A program made the translations under genes and the position numbers. Shown piece by piece: positions 47,505-59,699 of a stretch of 64,000 bases of DNA. Position 1 is the stretch's first letter; each line of letters opens with the position of its first letter. Source of the stretch: Siphonodentalium dalli (lineage: Eukaryota > Mollusca > Scaphopoda > Gadilida > Siphonodentaliidae); NCBI GenBank assembly GCA_032622095.1, contig CP136069.1, positions 183,323,122 through 183,387,121 of the forward strand, written 5' to 3'. Under the pieces are notes generated by a model that saw only the letters and a list, made by a program, of their open reading frames with translations, was not told where the DNA came from and ran no database searches.

Positions 47505-48368
47505 GGACATGGGAAATTGTTTATTTATTTCGAAATTACTAATTCGTGCAACGAAATACTAATTCGTGGCCACGAAATAACTAAGTTGGTGGCCATGATA
47601 TACTAATTCTTGCCAAGAAATAACTAATTCGTGGTCACGAAATACTAATTCGTGGCCACGAAATAACTGATTGACCTGTGTATATATCCAGATACCTTTA
47701 CGGTATGGTTACACTTGATGTTTAGAAACAATGCGTACGATCGCAGAGAAGCTACTATAAACCCCTTATGGCGTGGGACCCGGGCTCTATGGGACATGAA
47801 CGTCCGATATAAACTATAGCCCAGAGAGAACGGGGGGGGGGACAGAAAATGAGTGATCAGAGGGGTCCATATATGGTAGCATGCAATTGCCCCACCCCCA
47901 TTTTAGGTCGAAATCAGTGTGTTATAGGGTGACCCCTGAGACAAACTAAATATTCACCCGCTTTCACCATCCCCGATCCAAAATGGCCGCCCCAGATGGT
48001 TTCAAATATGGCACCTATACAATCCCCACCCCCTTAACCGTTTGGTGTGGTATAATTGGCGCTGTAGGGTGACCCCAAGATATACTGAATGTCGTGGTGC
48101 CCTGTGTGACCCAACCCCAGGACGGCGGCATCTTTGGATCGGGTTGGTGAAAGGGGTGATTACTTAATTCGTTATACGGGCCACCCTACAACACCATTTA
48201 TCTCAAATCGCCGTGGCTCATGCCAAGATGGTGGACAACTACAACAGATCATCTCTATCCGCTTCCATTACAATAATGGGACCCACGATCGTATATCACA
48301 ATTAGTTATTTCGTGGCCACGAATTAGTTATTTCGTGGGCATGAAATAAAAAATATATTCCCATGTCC
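47505..48368. mobile_element. 864 bp element with TTCGTGGCCACGAA palindromes
   Basis: The ends GGACATGGGAA and TTCCCATGTCC are flanked by TA on both sides. Just inside the left end about seven copies of CTAATTCGTGGCCACGAAAT occur at 47545-47670. Two more lie just inside the right end at 48300-48350. The middle is GC-richer and non-coding. TA flanks suggest a Tc1/mariner-like or related MITE. Confidence 0.72.
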
Positions 48369-48914
48369 TAAAAGTTTTGACTGACACTTACATAAATATG
48401 ACTCGCAGAATTGTGAGCACACAAGTCCGTATTATGCGGTACTTCGTCCTGGCAATAAACATTAATTTTGTCAATTGATGAAAAAACAACATCAATCAAT
48501 TTTATAACGACATCCTAAAACTTTAGTCTTGATAAACATTACATTTGTAGAATAGTTGACATTATCACTGAAGCACGTGATTGTGATGTATATGTGATTG
48601 ATGTGAACCACATTTTTATCAACTACTGTATCTGGTGGCCTGACCATATTGCAAGTTAATTTGGTAAAATCACATGTAGTTACGATAGATTACATGTAAG
48701 AGCCATGCATATATGATAGCCATTAAGTTCCATCACTGTGAACATTTGAGTAAACTCTCTATAGGGCCCAACATTAGTTTTGTTCTCAACTGTAGTACTG
48801 TACCCGCGGAGACTTATCTGACGACACCATTCTCAAAAATATATGTCAGAGTCATACTTGACATATGTGCATAATTCGTGAAAAGGCTAATCGTGTTTGT
48901 TAATACCTGTATAA

Positions 48915-49780
48915 TCAGGAAACGCTCTTTAAATTTTTTAACACGTCCAAACAATTTGTTTCCACTAAAATGTCAGACTGGAAACAAGTAGACTCTGAAA
49001 GTAGACCGCCATATTTTATACTTTTGTTAATTTTGTTAGTTATGAGGATTAATATTTGTATAATAAGCAAACGCTCTTTAAACTGTCCAAAACAACTTTT
49101 TTTGCAATAAAATTTCAACTGGACACAGGTAAACTCTGTAAGTAGACACGCTAATGATAAATAACCCGTTCGCATGTCGTTTTAGACAATCAGAAATTGC
49201 GCGACCGTTGTTTTCGACCAAAGGAATCTGACTTGTGAAAACAGCTAGGGTGGGGTAGGGTTAGCTTTTCTGCGATATCCTGACCAAAAATCGATGTATC
49301 GAAGTTTTGTTTGTGGCATATGATCAAGATATCCTTGTAGATTGTTCATGTTCGTCTATATGTGAAGTAGCTGATTTTAAGAATATACAATACCTTAATA
49401 TTTGGGAAAGAAAATTGAAAATGCAGTCATAAATACAATTCATCTGATGATTTTTATGATATAATTCCACATTAAGATATGTAATTAAGTAATTTGTGGC
49501 AAGATCTCTCAATGTTTTGCGATTTCCATAAACAAAGAAAGCCACTTACCGAACTTGCTATGCGTAATGGCATGTTTTTTATTACCAGGTGGACGGGGAA
49601 AAAATAGAGGGGTACACAAACAAAAGCCTCACAAAAACCTGTTTCCACTAAAATATCAAGCTGGAAACAGGTAGATTCTGAAAATAGACACACTGGTGGT
49701 ATAGAAACCGTTCTCATATCGCTTTTAACATTCCGAAAACGCGCGACCATTTTTTTCGACATAAGGAATCCGACTATTAC
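48915..49780. repeat. three diverged copies of a ~90-150 bp segment
   Basis: AAACGCTCTTTAAA with TGTTTCCACTAAAATGTCAG and GGAAACAAGTAGACTCTGAA at 48918-49005 recurs in altered form at 49070-49235 and at 49630-49775. The last two also share GCGCGACC and AGGAATC(T/C)GACT. Minus-strand frames here are antisense of the repeat. From 48370 to 48915 nothing is seen. A good minus-strand donor (TTCG/GTAAGT) at 49547 has no clear exon. Confidence 0.55.
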
Positions 49781-49832
49781 ACCAATTGCAGCTACCCCAG
49801 AAATGCAGCAAGTCCCATAGAAATGCACTGTA

Positions 49833-49885
49833 GCTCAACGTGGGAAGGGAATCATTTGGAGAATTTATCTATAACTTGATTAATT
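49833..49885 (+). mobile_element. AAGATGGC-family 5' end, solo
   Basis: GCACTGTAGCTCAACGTGGG followed by AAGGGAATCATTTGGAGAAT matches the 5' terminus at 24121 and nothing more of the element. Confidence 0.45.
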
Positions 49886-50270
49886 ATTGATGGAGTGCAG
49901 TGTATCTCGTCCATTGCAAGCGATTTGAATTGTCAACTCAGCTGACATATTATTGAGACCTTCACCTCGCACGTTTTTTACGAATTGTTTAATTCTCGTT
50001 CATTGCAAACGACTTGATATTTGCGACCTTCACATAACACGTTTTTTCACGAATAGCTATTTTGACCAATAAAATTTGAAGGTTCGTAATAGGGCCGTTC
50101 TCATGTAGGCCTAATTAGCGCCAATGCACTATTACCTGTCGCGCACCCCATATTCTATGCAAAAGCGAACGTTTCCGTGTACATTTTTTTCTTGTCTGGC
50201 TGGGACCAACCAGTTGTGGCATATATATGGAACAATAATCGTGCAATGCGACACTCATCTTGAAGTCACG

Positions 50271-53200
50271 CACTGTAAAAAGGACTGTGTGGCAGCTTCC
50301 ACACAATGACTGTGTGGAGGCATTATCTGAACATAAATGTGTACACAATACACACATATGTGTGTATCACCCAATATCCACACATATATGTGTACATCAC
50401 CACACATATTTGTATGTGACGTCGGTTTTTTTAAATTTCACGTGGTGGTCACGCGCGCGTCGTTGTTTCGTACAGGCTCACAGGCTGCCGTAAAGTGTAC
50501 ACATGGAGTCTTGTTGATTGTGGTGGATCTCGAAATTCGATATATTGGTCGGTCTCTTCGATTATTTCTATAGTTAAGGTAAGATTATATTTAAATTGGC
50601 AAGATATTCACCTTTGTGAGAATTTCCGTATCTATTTTGTATAAAACATGATTGAACGAAATAATAAACTTGATTTGGATTTTCTGATTCATCAATTCCC
50701 TGTCGCATAGTCATATATTTACATTTTAGAGTTGTGCGTTTATCTGGGTTTATCTGTTGTTTCTGTGGTCTATATGATACACATCTTTCCGAAGCACAAA
50801 ACCTGCTCGAAAATTGTATTTATGTAAATTGACAAATTCAACTGTGTGGTGAAGACATTTACTGAACAAATGTGTGTTCATCACATACACACTATATATT
50901 ATACAGCGTGCTTTAAACCAGAACCACAATTTTATTATTTTGCACGGTAAGGTTCTCATGTTGATAAAGTAACGACGTTTTTTGTGTTTATATGGAATGC
51001 AGATGAGAGGAAATATATACTGACACCAGTGACGTGGCGGATATTGGGAAGGGTGTGTCTATAACCCTATCCCAAACCTCGGTAAAATTTACTAAAAATT
51101 CCAACAGTTGGAAATTTCATGCCTGACGCAAAGTTACAAGTTTTACACCACATGCATTATAATTGGTAGAAATTATTCTCTTTGTTTGATTTTTCAACCA
51201 GTAATTAGTGGGAAATTTATAGGTTTTTTTAGACAAACAGTAGCATATTTTTCTACTTTTGGTAAAACAAAAATGGCCTCAAATGGCCATCGGGTGGAAG
51301 ACTTCCATTTGGTTGGAAATTCTAATAGTTGGAAAGCTTGAGGTACCAATTGGAAAATTCAGAACGAGAGGGGGGTGTGCAAATATAATTCTACAAATAT
51401 GGTTCAAGGGGGATGGTGGGGTGTACTTCGACATTTGAATGTGGACACCCCCCCCCCCCCCCCCCACCAACGGCGACCACTGAGCCGCGTCCATGAATGA
51501 GACTTGTGGCTGTCACTGAAATGCCCTAGTCGCATACTACGAAGTGACATGTGGCACCCGGAATCACACAAAATGTGTGAAATTGGTGTTTCAAATTAAT
51601 TTAATTTGAATATGATGAGCATCACCGTTGCAATAAACCTTGAAATACCACAATGGACGATCAATGTACCAAGGGAAACAAATTGTTGGGTGGGTGGGTG
51701 GGGTATTTATTTGTCAATTATATTGGTGGTTTACCAAGACGATGTGAAAAATTAACATGCATAATTTGGCTCCTCTGCTATGTATAACTTGCGTAAATTT
51801 GGTTACTGAGGGAGGGGCCCGGGGGGGGGGGGGGGTGATGTCGTATATCTAATACATATGTAGCCACCGTTTGTGTCCAAAACTTTAAATTGTGAAGAAT
51901 ATTATGTCATTCAACAAATGTCATAGCAAATAATGAACTTAGAAATAATCTAAAATTATAAATACTGCAGAATAGTGAGATGTGTCATTAAAGTATTATT
52001 AGCATTTGGACTAAGTGACGTACATGGTGAAGAGTTATCGTTTATACTATAAAAAAGGGGTGGGGGGGCTATGAATGTATTGTGTTATATATAGCTACAA
52101 TTCCTTATGTAAAATTGCAAATTTCCCGTGTCAAGATTGCGCTTAATGAGGCATCGATCTGGCCATATAGATAAAGTAAAATATATTTATAAATTGTCCG
52201 AACATTCATTATGTGAAGCTATAATGAGTAGTACATGTATATATTTAGTATCATTCAAAAACTATATTCCTTTCTGAAAATGCGCTCTTTAATGTATGAA
52301 TTATAATACTGTTATAGATGTACATACAATGTATACTGTAAATAATATTCCCAATGGCATGTTATAAACAAAATAACTTCTCTGCTTACAGGTTCAATGG
52401 TGAAATCATGGCGGTCACGCGGTGTAACGTCGATGTAAATAACAAGATATGGACATGGCTGCCTTGGCAACGACGCAGATAAACTATAATCAACCAACCA
52501 AGAACCACGGTGGAATGTATGAGTTAGACACAAATTCCACAGTCAATGATTTTGGTATACATATGATGTCATGTGCTGTAATTTGGTTTCTGTGCAAGAG
52601 GCGATTACATTCAAAAAGACTATCCTCTTTGGAGCCCTTAATTTTCTTTTATAGTTCAAGGGATCTCAGAAAGCTTCAGTTAGTTTTAGAGCTTGTTCTT
52701 CTACACACGTGAGGGTGAGTCTGATGTAAGACAGCCAACCAGTAGCAATATATATGTATATATAGCAGAGACTGACTTTCGAATTGTTCCAATACATTCA
52801 AGTTGAAGGAAAATTCTAGTTATTGATGTGAAACCCATTAATGGAACTGAAACATGCACGCTTATAGTTTAAAGGATAACCAAAATATTACGTGAATGTG
52901 TTAAACGGCTGTTTGTTTTGTGTCTTTGTATTATTGAAATTAAAGACTATAGCTATACTATATAATTCGACAATCACGATTTCTGCTGTGTACACAAAAG
53001 AAGGCCGCGGACCCCCGGGATATGCATGTTTGCTGTTTGATAAGTTAATATTCGAAAACGTCCAGCGCAGCACGTCAAGCATCAGTAGACTATAACATTT
53101 CATATGTATGGCGGGAAAAAAAGGTCCAACGATAGCCGAACTATATGTTTGGCCAATAAATATCGGTAAACACTCTTCGTTGAATATGATTTTTTTTTTG

Positions 53201-53790
53201 CAGGATTAGCAGCCTATTGTTTGGATCGACCACACACTTTTGTATACATGTAATTAACACATATGTGTTGTCTTGCCCAACAGCATTGTGTACAAGAACA
53301 ATACAAAATAGTGTAATGGCGGTGAACACTATTGTTTGGATCAAGCACACAAATGTGTACGCATGTGATTAACACATATGTGTAGTCTCGCCCAACAACA
53401 TTGTGTACAATAACAATACAAACGTGTGTGGTAGCGGCGAACATATTGTTTCCTTAGTGCAAACATATTTGTGTCCATTCAACGAACAAATAAATGTGCT
53501 GGACCCAAACATCTTTGTGTGTGTCAACTACACAACTTTGTAGGTCAGTAACCACACATAAACTGTTCATCTGCATCCACACAATCTTGTGCGCAACTTA
53601 GCACACATTTAATGTGTGCCTACAAAGAACAAGTTGTTTTGGTCGATCCACACAGTATGTTCGCCACCACCACACAACAGATGTGTGGTCATTTGCCACA
53701 CAATTCACCACACAATGTTGTTGTCGATCAAATGGCTACACAAACTGTGTGGTAACTGTGTGGATCTACCACACAGTCGTTTTAAGAGTG
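50271..53790. mobile_element. CACTA-like (EnSpm) element, 3.5 kb
   Basis: The ends are CACTGTAAAAAGGACTGTGTGG and the inverse of CACTCTTAAAACGACTGTGTGG (about 19 of 22 match), flanked by CG on both sides. Both subterminal zones (50285-50415 and 53210-53775) are packed with CACACA...TGTGTG half-palindromes, a usual design for CACTA transposase binding sites. A 117 bp tandem pair lies at about 53216-53450. The interior shows a possible spliced leader (donor AAG/GTAAGAT at 50579; acceptor CTTACAG at 52392, followed by a 24-codon frame from ATGGCGGTCACG). No transposase domain is recognised. The interior also has a poly-C repeat region at 51360-51500. Confidence 0.65.
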
Positions 53791-53814
53791 CGTGGTTATA
53801 TATGCATAGGGGAG

Positions 53815-53855
53815 ACCCGGGCAAAGCGGATCGCCCGGGCAAAGCCGATCACCTT
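53815..53855 (+). repeat. GGGCAAAGCGGATC doublet
   Basis: GGGCAAAGCGGATCGCCC is followed at once by GGGCAAAGCCGATC. A similar doublet occurs at 57715-57742. Each copy lies near a region with a poly-G/poly-C run and GGAAAAAAGTG (53980 and 57450). Confidence 0.5.
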
Positions 53856-54009
53856 TATTATTTCAATACTAGCAAATTATTCCGATTCTATCCGTATTTT
53901 AGAATAAGATCGTTTTATGTTTGGTTAGTTTTTATACATTTCCACAGAGAACTAGGTATACTAAAATTGTGTAGCCCAGCAGGGGGGGGGGGTCGGAAAA
54001 AAGTGACAT

Positions 54010-55440
54010 GATATTAGGCTGAAAAAACTTTTTCCCGGCTCTTGGGTACCCACCACCCCCCTATTTGAAGGAACAAATATTTTTTCCAATTTCATGCGGG
54101 GTACCCACCCCCTTTTTACCTCCAAATCTGTAATATCACATCATTTAAGCTTGATGGTCAGTATTACAGTTACCCTATTTCCATTTCTGGTTCTTCTAAG
54201 TCATTCCGACTTTTGTAACAACACGAAACAGATTCTAAAAAAATACCTGGAAAAACCCAAAATAACACACAGAATACATGTGCTGATCAGTAAATTATTG
54301 ATTGATTCTTCCCCAAATATTGTCTAAGGTAGCTCATAATGCTCATTATACATGTAAACAAATATAAAAGTATTAGTGTACCTTCTTTTCATCACAGAAA
54401 GTGTAACTTTAGATGTGTCCCATAGTATCACATGAATTTATGTCAATTATGATTTTTGAAAAAATTATTAGGGCAACACCACCTGGCAATTAACTCTCCA
54501 ACAATACAGGTATTCAGCTGAAATCCACTATGTATCACAAAACTAATTTTCATTTCCATGAGCTGAGTTCTTGGGCTAGGTACTGTGCTAAGGCCAGACC
54601 CAGGTCAAGCATTCATACAAATACATGTACTGCGTGTAAATAGAAACTTGAAAATAAGACGGTCATATGCAGTCTGCAGAATAAGCTCCAAGGAGGGTGA
54701 GTTTTATGATGCTACCCAGCAGAGTGGGCTATAGCATTACCACATTCACCATATGTGACCCTCATATGTAGCTAGTTCTCCATTGTTGGTCGAGACCAAA
54801 ATAGAATAAGGACAGTTTGAGAACAAAATATGGCTCACATCTAGCGGTGACCCAAAATATCCACATGAGAAAAAGTTCTCCAATAAAAGCTGGCTGCAGG
54901 GTGCGCCAATTGATTCAAATTCGAAATTTAGCAGGGTGTACTGCTTGTGGCCATGTTTTCCCCGCAAATTTGATAGACTGATGGACAAAACCACTGAATC
55001 CGTTGAATCAATATACATGTATACATTGATTAATTTATATGCATTGTTATACACAGTACTGGTATATAAAGGTACTGAAAATAACTATATTACTAGTATA
55101 CATAAAATAAACCATATATCATGGCTATGGGTTCATGACAGCTGAGAACTTGGTGTGAATTAAAGAGTGGTGGTTTCTCAAGCATATCTAACCCTCCACG
55201 TTAGTAACATGTCATTAAATGTCATAAGTATAATCTAGCTTGAGGACAGAAGTGATCCATAAAACCCCCCTTAATTCAACCAGGTCCTCGCGCGATGTAT
55301 GGTCGATCACATGATGATCTAGGGGGGATTAGAATTGTTGTATAAAACAGCACTGCGTGTAAATATAAAATAAAATAGTGCTACATCTTATTACAGATTA
55401 TTGCCATATATAATCAGTGATTATACAGACAGTCTGACAA
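54010..55440. other. no recognised gene
   Basis: GGGTACCCACC occurs twice (54045, 54098). Otherwise only short unsupported frames are seen. Confidence 0.5.
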
Positions 55441-55444
55441 AATA

Positions 55445-55735
55445 AAGTTTCAGTGACACTCTATCCGAAGAGGGGAATAATTTCATCTGTTACAGTCAAT
55501 GGAGCAATTATGAATCTGGAAAGGTGAAATTTCTAAGTAATACTAGATATCGACATAACGCGATAACATATAACGTAAATGCAATATGGCCGCTGGCGAC
55601 CATTTTTTCCTATGAAATTAAAAAAATATTTGATAGCTCTCATCTGATAGATCAATATCAAGATAAATATGAAGTTTGGTGATGATCGGATGAGTGAAGT
55701 GGACTGTGGTCTGTGCTAAACGGTTTGGTAATGCT
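55445..55735 (+). mobile_element. diverged relative of the AAGATGGC family
   Basis: TTTCAGTGACACTCTATCCG, GGGGAATAATTTCATCTGTT and CAATATGGCCGCTGGCGACC follow the order of the 5' end and first monomer at 24121. The right end continues GATGATCGGATGAGTG and then stops. Confidence 0.55.
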
Positions 55736-55736
55736 T

Positions 55737-56055
55737 AAAAAGATTCTTACCTTAATATTTTTATGTTCACTTTATAAACTTCACTGAGTCATCTTTGTCA
55801 TGTATTGAGTTTGATATCTTTTGTTAACAGTTTATAAATTATGTATGTCTCATGTTTGTTATTTTAATTTATGTGTTTATTATCATTAAATAAAGTTGCA
55901 TTCCTTAAAAAGATTCTTACCTCAATGTTTTATGTTCACTTTATAAACTCCACTGAGTCATCTTTGTCATGTATTGAATATTATATCTTTTGTTAAAAGT
56001 TTATAAATTATGTATGTCTCGTGTTCGTTATTATATTATATACACTTTATAGTGT
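55737..56055 (+). repeat. 170 bp tandem duplication
   Basis: AAAAAGATTCTTACC opens both copies (55737 and 55907). ATGTTCACTTTATAAACT, CACTGAGTCATCTTTGTCAT and AAATTATGTATGTCTC are shared. From 56060 to 57440 nothing else is recognised. Confidence 0.75.
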
Positions 56056-58111
56056 GTTTTCAGAACGAAAACAAAAATTAATAAAATCAACAAATTTGTA
56101 AATTTAAAAACAATTCAAACGTTGTTGTATTCCATGTCCCAGCCCGGACATATACACCAAATTTCAATAATATTCATTGAGAAACAACGGACAAAACGCT
56201 ATATAACACCGTATACATATTTTATTCCGAGCCGGCTCATCCTCGGGTACATGTTATAGTAGGTACCGAATTGACACACGTCGACTGGGGCGAGTTGGCC
56301 CTGTAGCGATTAGGCCGATTCCGGCACCTTCTATAATTTACCGTATGTATCCGTTTACGCGTAGTTTACTTTAGAAAGTTCCGCAATTAATACCGTAAAT
56401 AGAGCGACCATATTTGACAGAGAATGCCTCTGTTATTGATTATCAAGTTGCTATACATTAAAAACGACAAATTCACATGCTCGTTCAAGCGCAGTATCTA
56501 TTTTCCCCATGTTAAACGACATCCACAAATACTAAATAACGCTAACCTACTGCCGAATGTTTTACACAACTGTTAACATATTTGGGCTGAATTCATCTGA
56601 CGCGGTATTATTCCTCAAAATAAACAACAAAACCATCGTTACTTGGAAATGTAGTTTGGGCTAACATTTACATAAATCCTCCACATCATTTATTCGACAC
56701 ACACGTCAGATGAAAAACAGACATGAAGTAAACGGCCAAATTGGCCGAAATGAGGTCGTTAGAGGTTGAATTTGTTGATGCTATGCCTGGTAGTATCGCC
56801 AAATTCGCCCTCTGCATACTTCGATCATTTTGCTGATGACCAGCACATTATTTTTAGACTTGCATATTATATTAAGTTATATTATATTTTCTTTCCCTTC
56901 TTTTCACTCATCTGTTCTGATTTTGTTTATTCCACTTAACAGCCTTCTCCATATCTACACATTCAAGGTCTATGTATGCTCGCCCAATCTTTTATCTGGG
57001 TCCCACCATCTCAAGATTATTATCTCAGTGATATGCGTTGTTGCAGTCTACAGTCCCATGCCAAGTTCCGATACAATTTTGACTGAGTCATCTGGTCTGA
57101 TCAGGTATAATGAGTAAATATTAATGAGATAAATGAATAGCTTTTTTCATGTGCTACATAACTATCCATTTTCATCTGGAACCAGTAGCATTGGTACATG
57201 GCAATGTGATCGGATGTAAAAGGCGAATTCCTGAGAGTTGGTTCGTAATCTGGATTTCTGAGAAGCATCATGCCCATATCCACACTAACTACCCCCCTAA
57301 GCACTGCCCTAAGTGGCATACACACCTTAACAATGATGCTGAACACTTTGAGGCATTTATATTGAAGAAATGTTGTAAGAGGAAAAAATTGCGACCACTC
57401 AGGAAAAAAGTGACTTTTTCGCAGCTGAACCACCCACCCACACCGGCCTAGTGTATGGAAAAAAGTGGATGACCCCCCCCCCCCCCCCTGAGCCCAGTAG
57501 AACATTTTCGTCGACATTTTACGATTTTACCAAATTTGTAATTTTTGTGCGTTTGCGCATATCTATTGCGCAGGTCGATGGTCACATACCCATCTACCCG
57601 AATAAATGTTGTCGGTGTCTTAGGCAATATATATGTGGAATAAGACAATATGTCAATTTTCTATATTTGATAGGACACGCACGTAATACGCCGGACTGTA
57701 AAAAGATGTGATCTGGGCAAAGCGGATCGGGCAAAGCGGATCATTCATAACATGACTAACTTCCGGTACACATGCGTAGATTAAGTGAATTTGGACAATT
57801 TTAGTCCGATGTGTCGACAAAACTCGTGCCTTGTCGGAGTATGACCATAATTGGAAAACTTGAACGTTTGCAAACACGCGATATTAATTATTTCCGATAA
57901 ATATGTATTATTGTAATAAATAAAACTAAAAAGCATATGAATAGTTGAATATTATTGCATTTTCAGAAGGATTCGACAAAACGGCCCGTCGCAAGCTGGG
58001 TATGGATATTTATACCACGATCGCCTATCTTAATATATAAATAAAGCATACATCTGTTTAAATTTTACATTTAATCAACACCTGTTGATTAAACGTGCCT
58101 ACTGTTGATTA

Positions 58112-58280
58112 AACTTCGCAGAGTTGATTAAACTTTCTCCATAAAATTTGAACGGAAAAGTGTTTATCCATCGCATTGTAAATATCGTGGCATAAACTTC
58201 GCAAAGTGGATTAAACTTTCTCCATACAATTTGAACGGAAAAGTGTTTATCCATCGCATTGTAAAGATCGTGGCATAAAC
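58112..58280 (+). repeat. two ~83 bp tandem units
   Basis: AACTTCGCA(G/A)AGT(T/G)GATTAAAC, TTTGAACGGAAAAGTGTTTA and TCCATCGCATTGTAAA recur with few changes. TGTTGATTAAAC words continue to the left. Confidence 0.75.
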
Positions 58281-58291
58281 AAAATATATGC

Positions 58292-58425
58292 ATAGCGTTT
58301 CTGAATAACAAATTTAATCCACTCGTGAGATTAGCGATTTACACCACTCGCTGAAGCTCGTGGTGTAAATCGCCAATCGGGCCCACGTACTCGTGGATTA
58401 AATTTGTTATTCAGAAACACTTTGC
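58292..58425. repeat. double hairpin, about 60 bp outer arms
   Basis: GTTTCTGAATAACAAATTTA pairs with TAAATTTGTTATTCAGAAAC. Inside lies GCGATTTACACCACTCG...CGTGGTGTAAATCGC. It is adjacent to the tandem units and may be one element with them. Confidence 0.8.
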
Positions 58426-58439
58426 GTATATTCCATATT

Positions 58440-58760
58440 TAATCAAACCACGTCACTCATACGAACATGTCTATTACACTGTTATTAGTAATTTCGTCAT
58501 GCCCGAAGGGCTGGCAACGTTTGTACTCCAATGTGGGCCGAAAATTGCTTGTAAATTTCGTGCTGCATCTAGGGAGGTTGTCGCAAATATACGCGACAGA
58601 TACGTTACCAAGATAATTATTTCCACTCCATATGGATTAATTAAAAACTGACCAGATTCGCAAGTTTTATTCACAAGTCCTTCCAATAACAAGCACCAAT
58701 ATACACTGATTGCAACCAGTACGGTGTGTTTTGTGAGGTGTGAGTAGCCGAGCATGATTC
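58440..58760 (-). other. unrecognised minus-strand frames
   Basis: The 93-codon frame at 58474-58755 begins with a hydrophobic run (V-L-V-A-I-S-V-Y-W-C-L-L-L). A second frame carries G-N-V-S-V-A-Y-I-C-D. The string TTGGTAACGTATCTGTCGC here also occurs on the minus strand at about 59989-60008. Neither frame has a known domain. Confidence 0.15.
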
Positions 58761-59000
58761 GGCATTAGAAGATGGAGCTAACAAAAATGGCCGCTGAAAA
58801 TTGTAAAATTTTAAGTTCTGCACAGAGGCACACCGAAACAACCTTTCGGTTGTGCTTTATCGGTGCCAACCTCATTAAACGTCGTGTAGCCAATACTATT
58901 TGCCATCACAATAATTCCCACCTATCTGCGCACAATTGTTCCAACGAGGCAGTATCTACTGAAGGACCAAACATGATGTCCACTTTTAATTATTATGGCT

Positions 59001-59690
59001 GAATAGGTCATCGTCGCATGGTTTCTGGCAAAAAGACACACAGGATCTCTTAAACTGTCAAAAAGACACCCAGCATCTCGTAAACTGTCAAAAAGATACC
59101 CACGATCTCAAAGTCTCACCAAACAACGGGAATGTTGTTTAGTCGTCTGCTATTAATATTTGTCCAACTATCAAGGATGCGGAATTGCGCTGTCAGTCAG
59201 ACTCAAATAAAAGCCGAATTAAATTTCGTTGATATTTCACTCCGATCACAAACAAATAATTATCATAATATTCATAGCAGACGACTAAACAAAATTCCCG
59301 TTGTTTGGCGAGACTTTGAGATCCTGAGTGTCTTTTTGACAGTTTACGAGATCCTGGGTGTCTTTTTGACATTTTGCTGAATAGGTCATTGTCGCATGGT
59401 TTCTGGCAAAAAGACACCCAGGATCTCTTAAACTGTCAAAAAGACACACAGGATCTCAAAGTCTCGCCAAATAACGGGAATTTTGTTTAGTCGTCTAGCT
59501 TTTATTAATATTATGATAATTATTTGTTTGTGATCGGAGTGAAATATCAACGAAATTTAATTCGGCTTTGAGTCTGACTGACAGCGCAATTCCACATCCT
59601 TGATAGTTGGACCAATATTAATTAATAGCAGACGACTAAACAAAATTTCCGTTGTTTGGTGAGACTTTGAGATCCTGTTAGATGCCATCA
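59001..59690. mobile_element. tandem pair of palindromic elements with the core inverted in the second
   Basis: GAATAGGTCATNGTCGCATG occurs at 59001 and 59381. Each copy has arms built of AAAAAGACACCCAGGATCTC iterons and CCAAACAACGGGAATTTTG, GTTTAGTCGTCTGC. The middle of copy 1 (GGATGCGGAATTGCGCTGTC, AATTTCGTTGATATTTCACT) is present in copy 2 in reverse orientation. The right arm of copy 2 is short. Confidence 0.75.
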
Positions 59691-59699
59691 TGGATTGTG

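Noticed and set aside
52392-52480. Acceptor followed by ATGGCGGTCACG frame considered as a host gene exon
   Set aside because: It lies within the CACTA-like element and is only 24 codons; more likely part of the element, if real.
55737-55930. Two minus-strand donor-like GTAAGAATC sites considered as exon ends
   Set aside because: They lie at the same point of a 170 bp tandem duplication, with no acceptor or open frame upstream.
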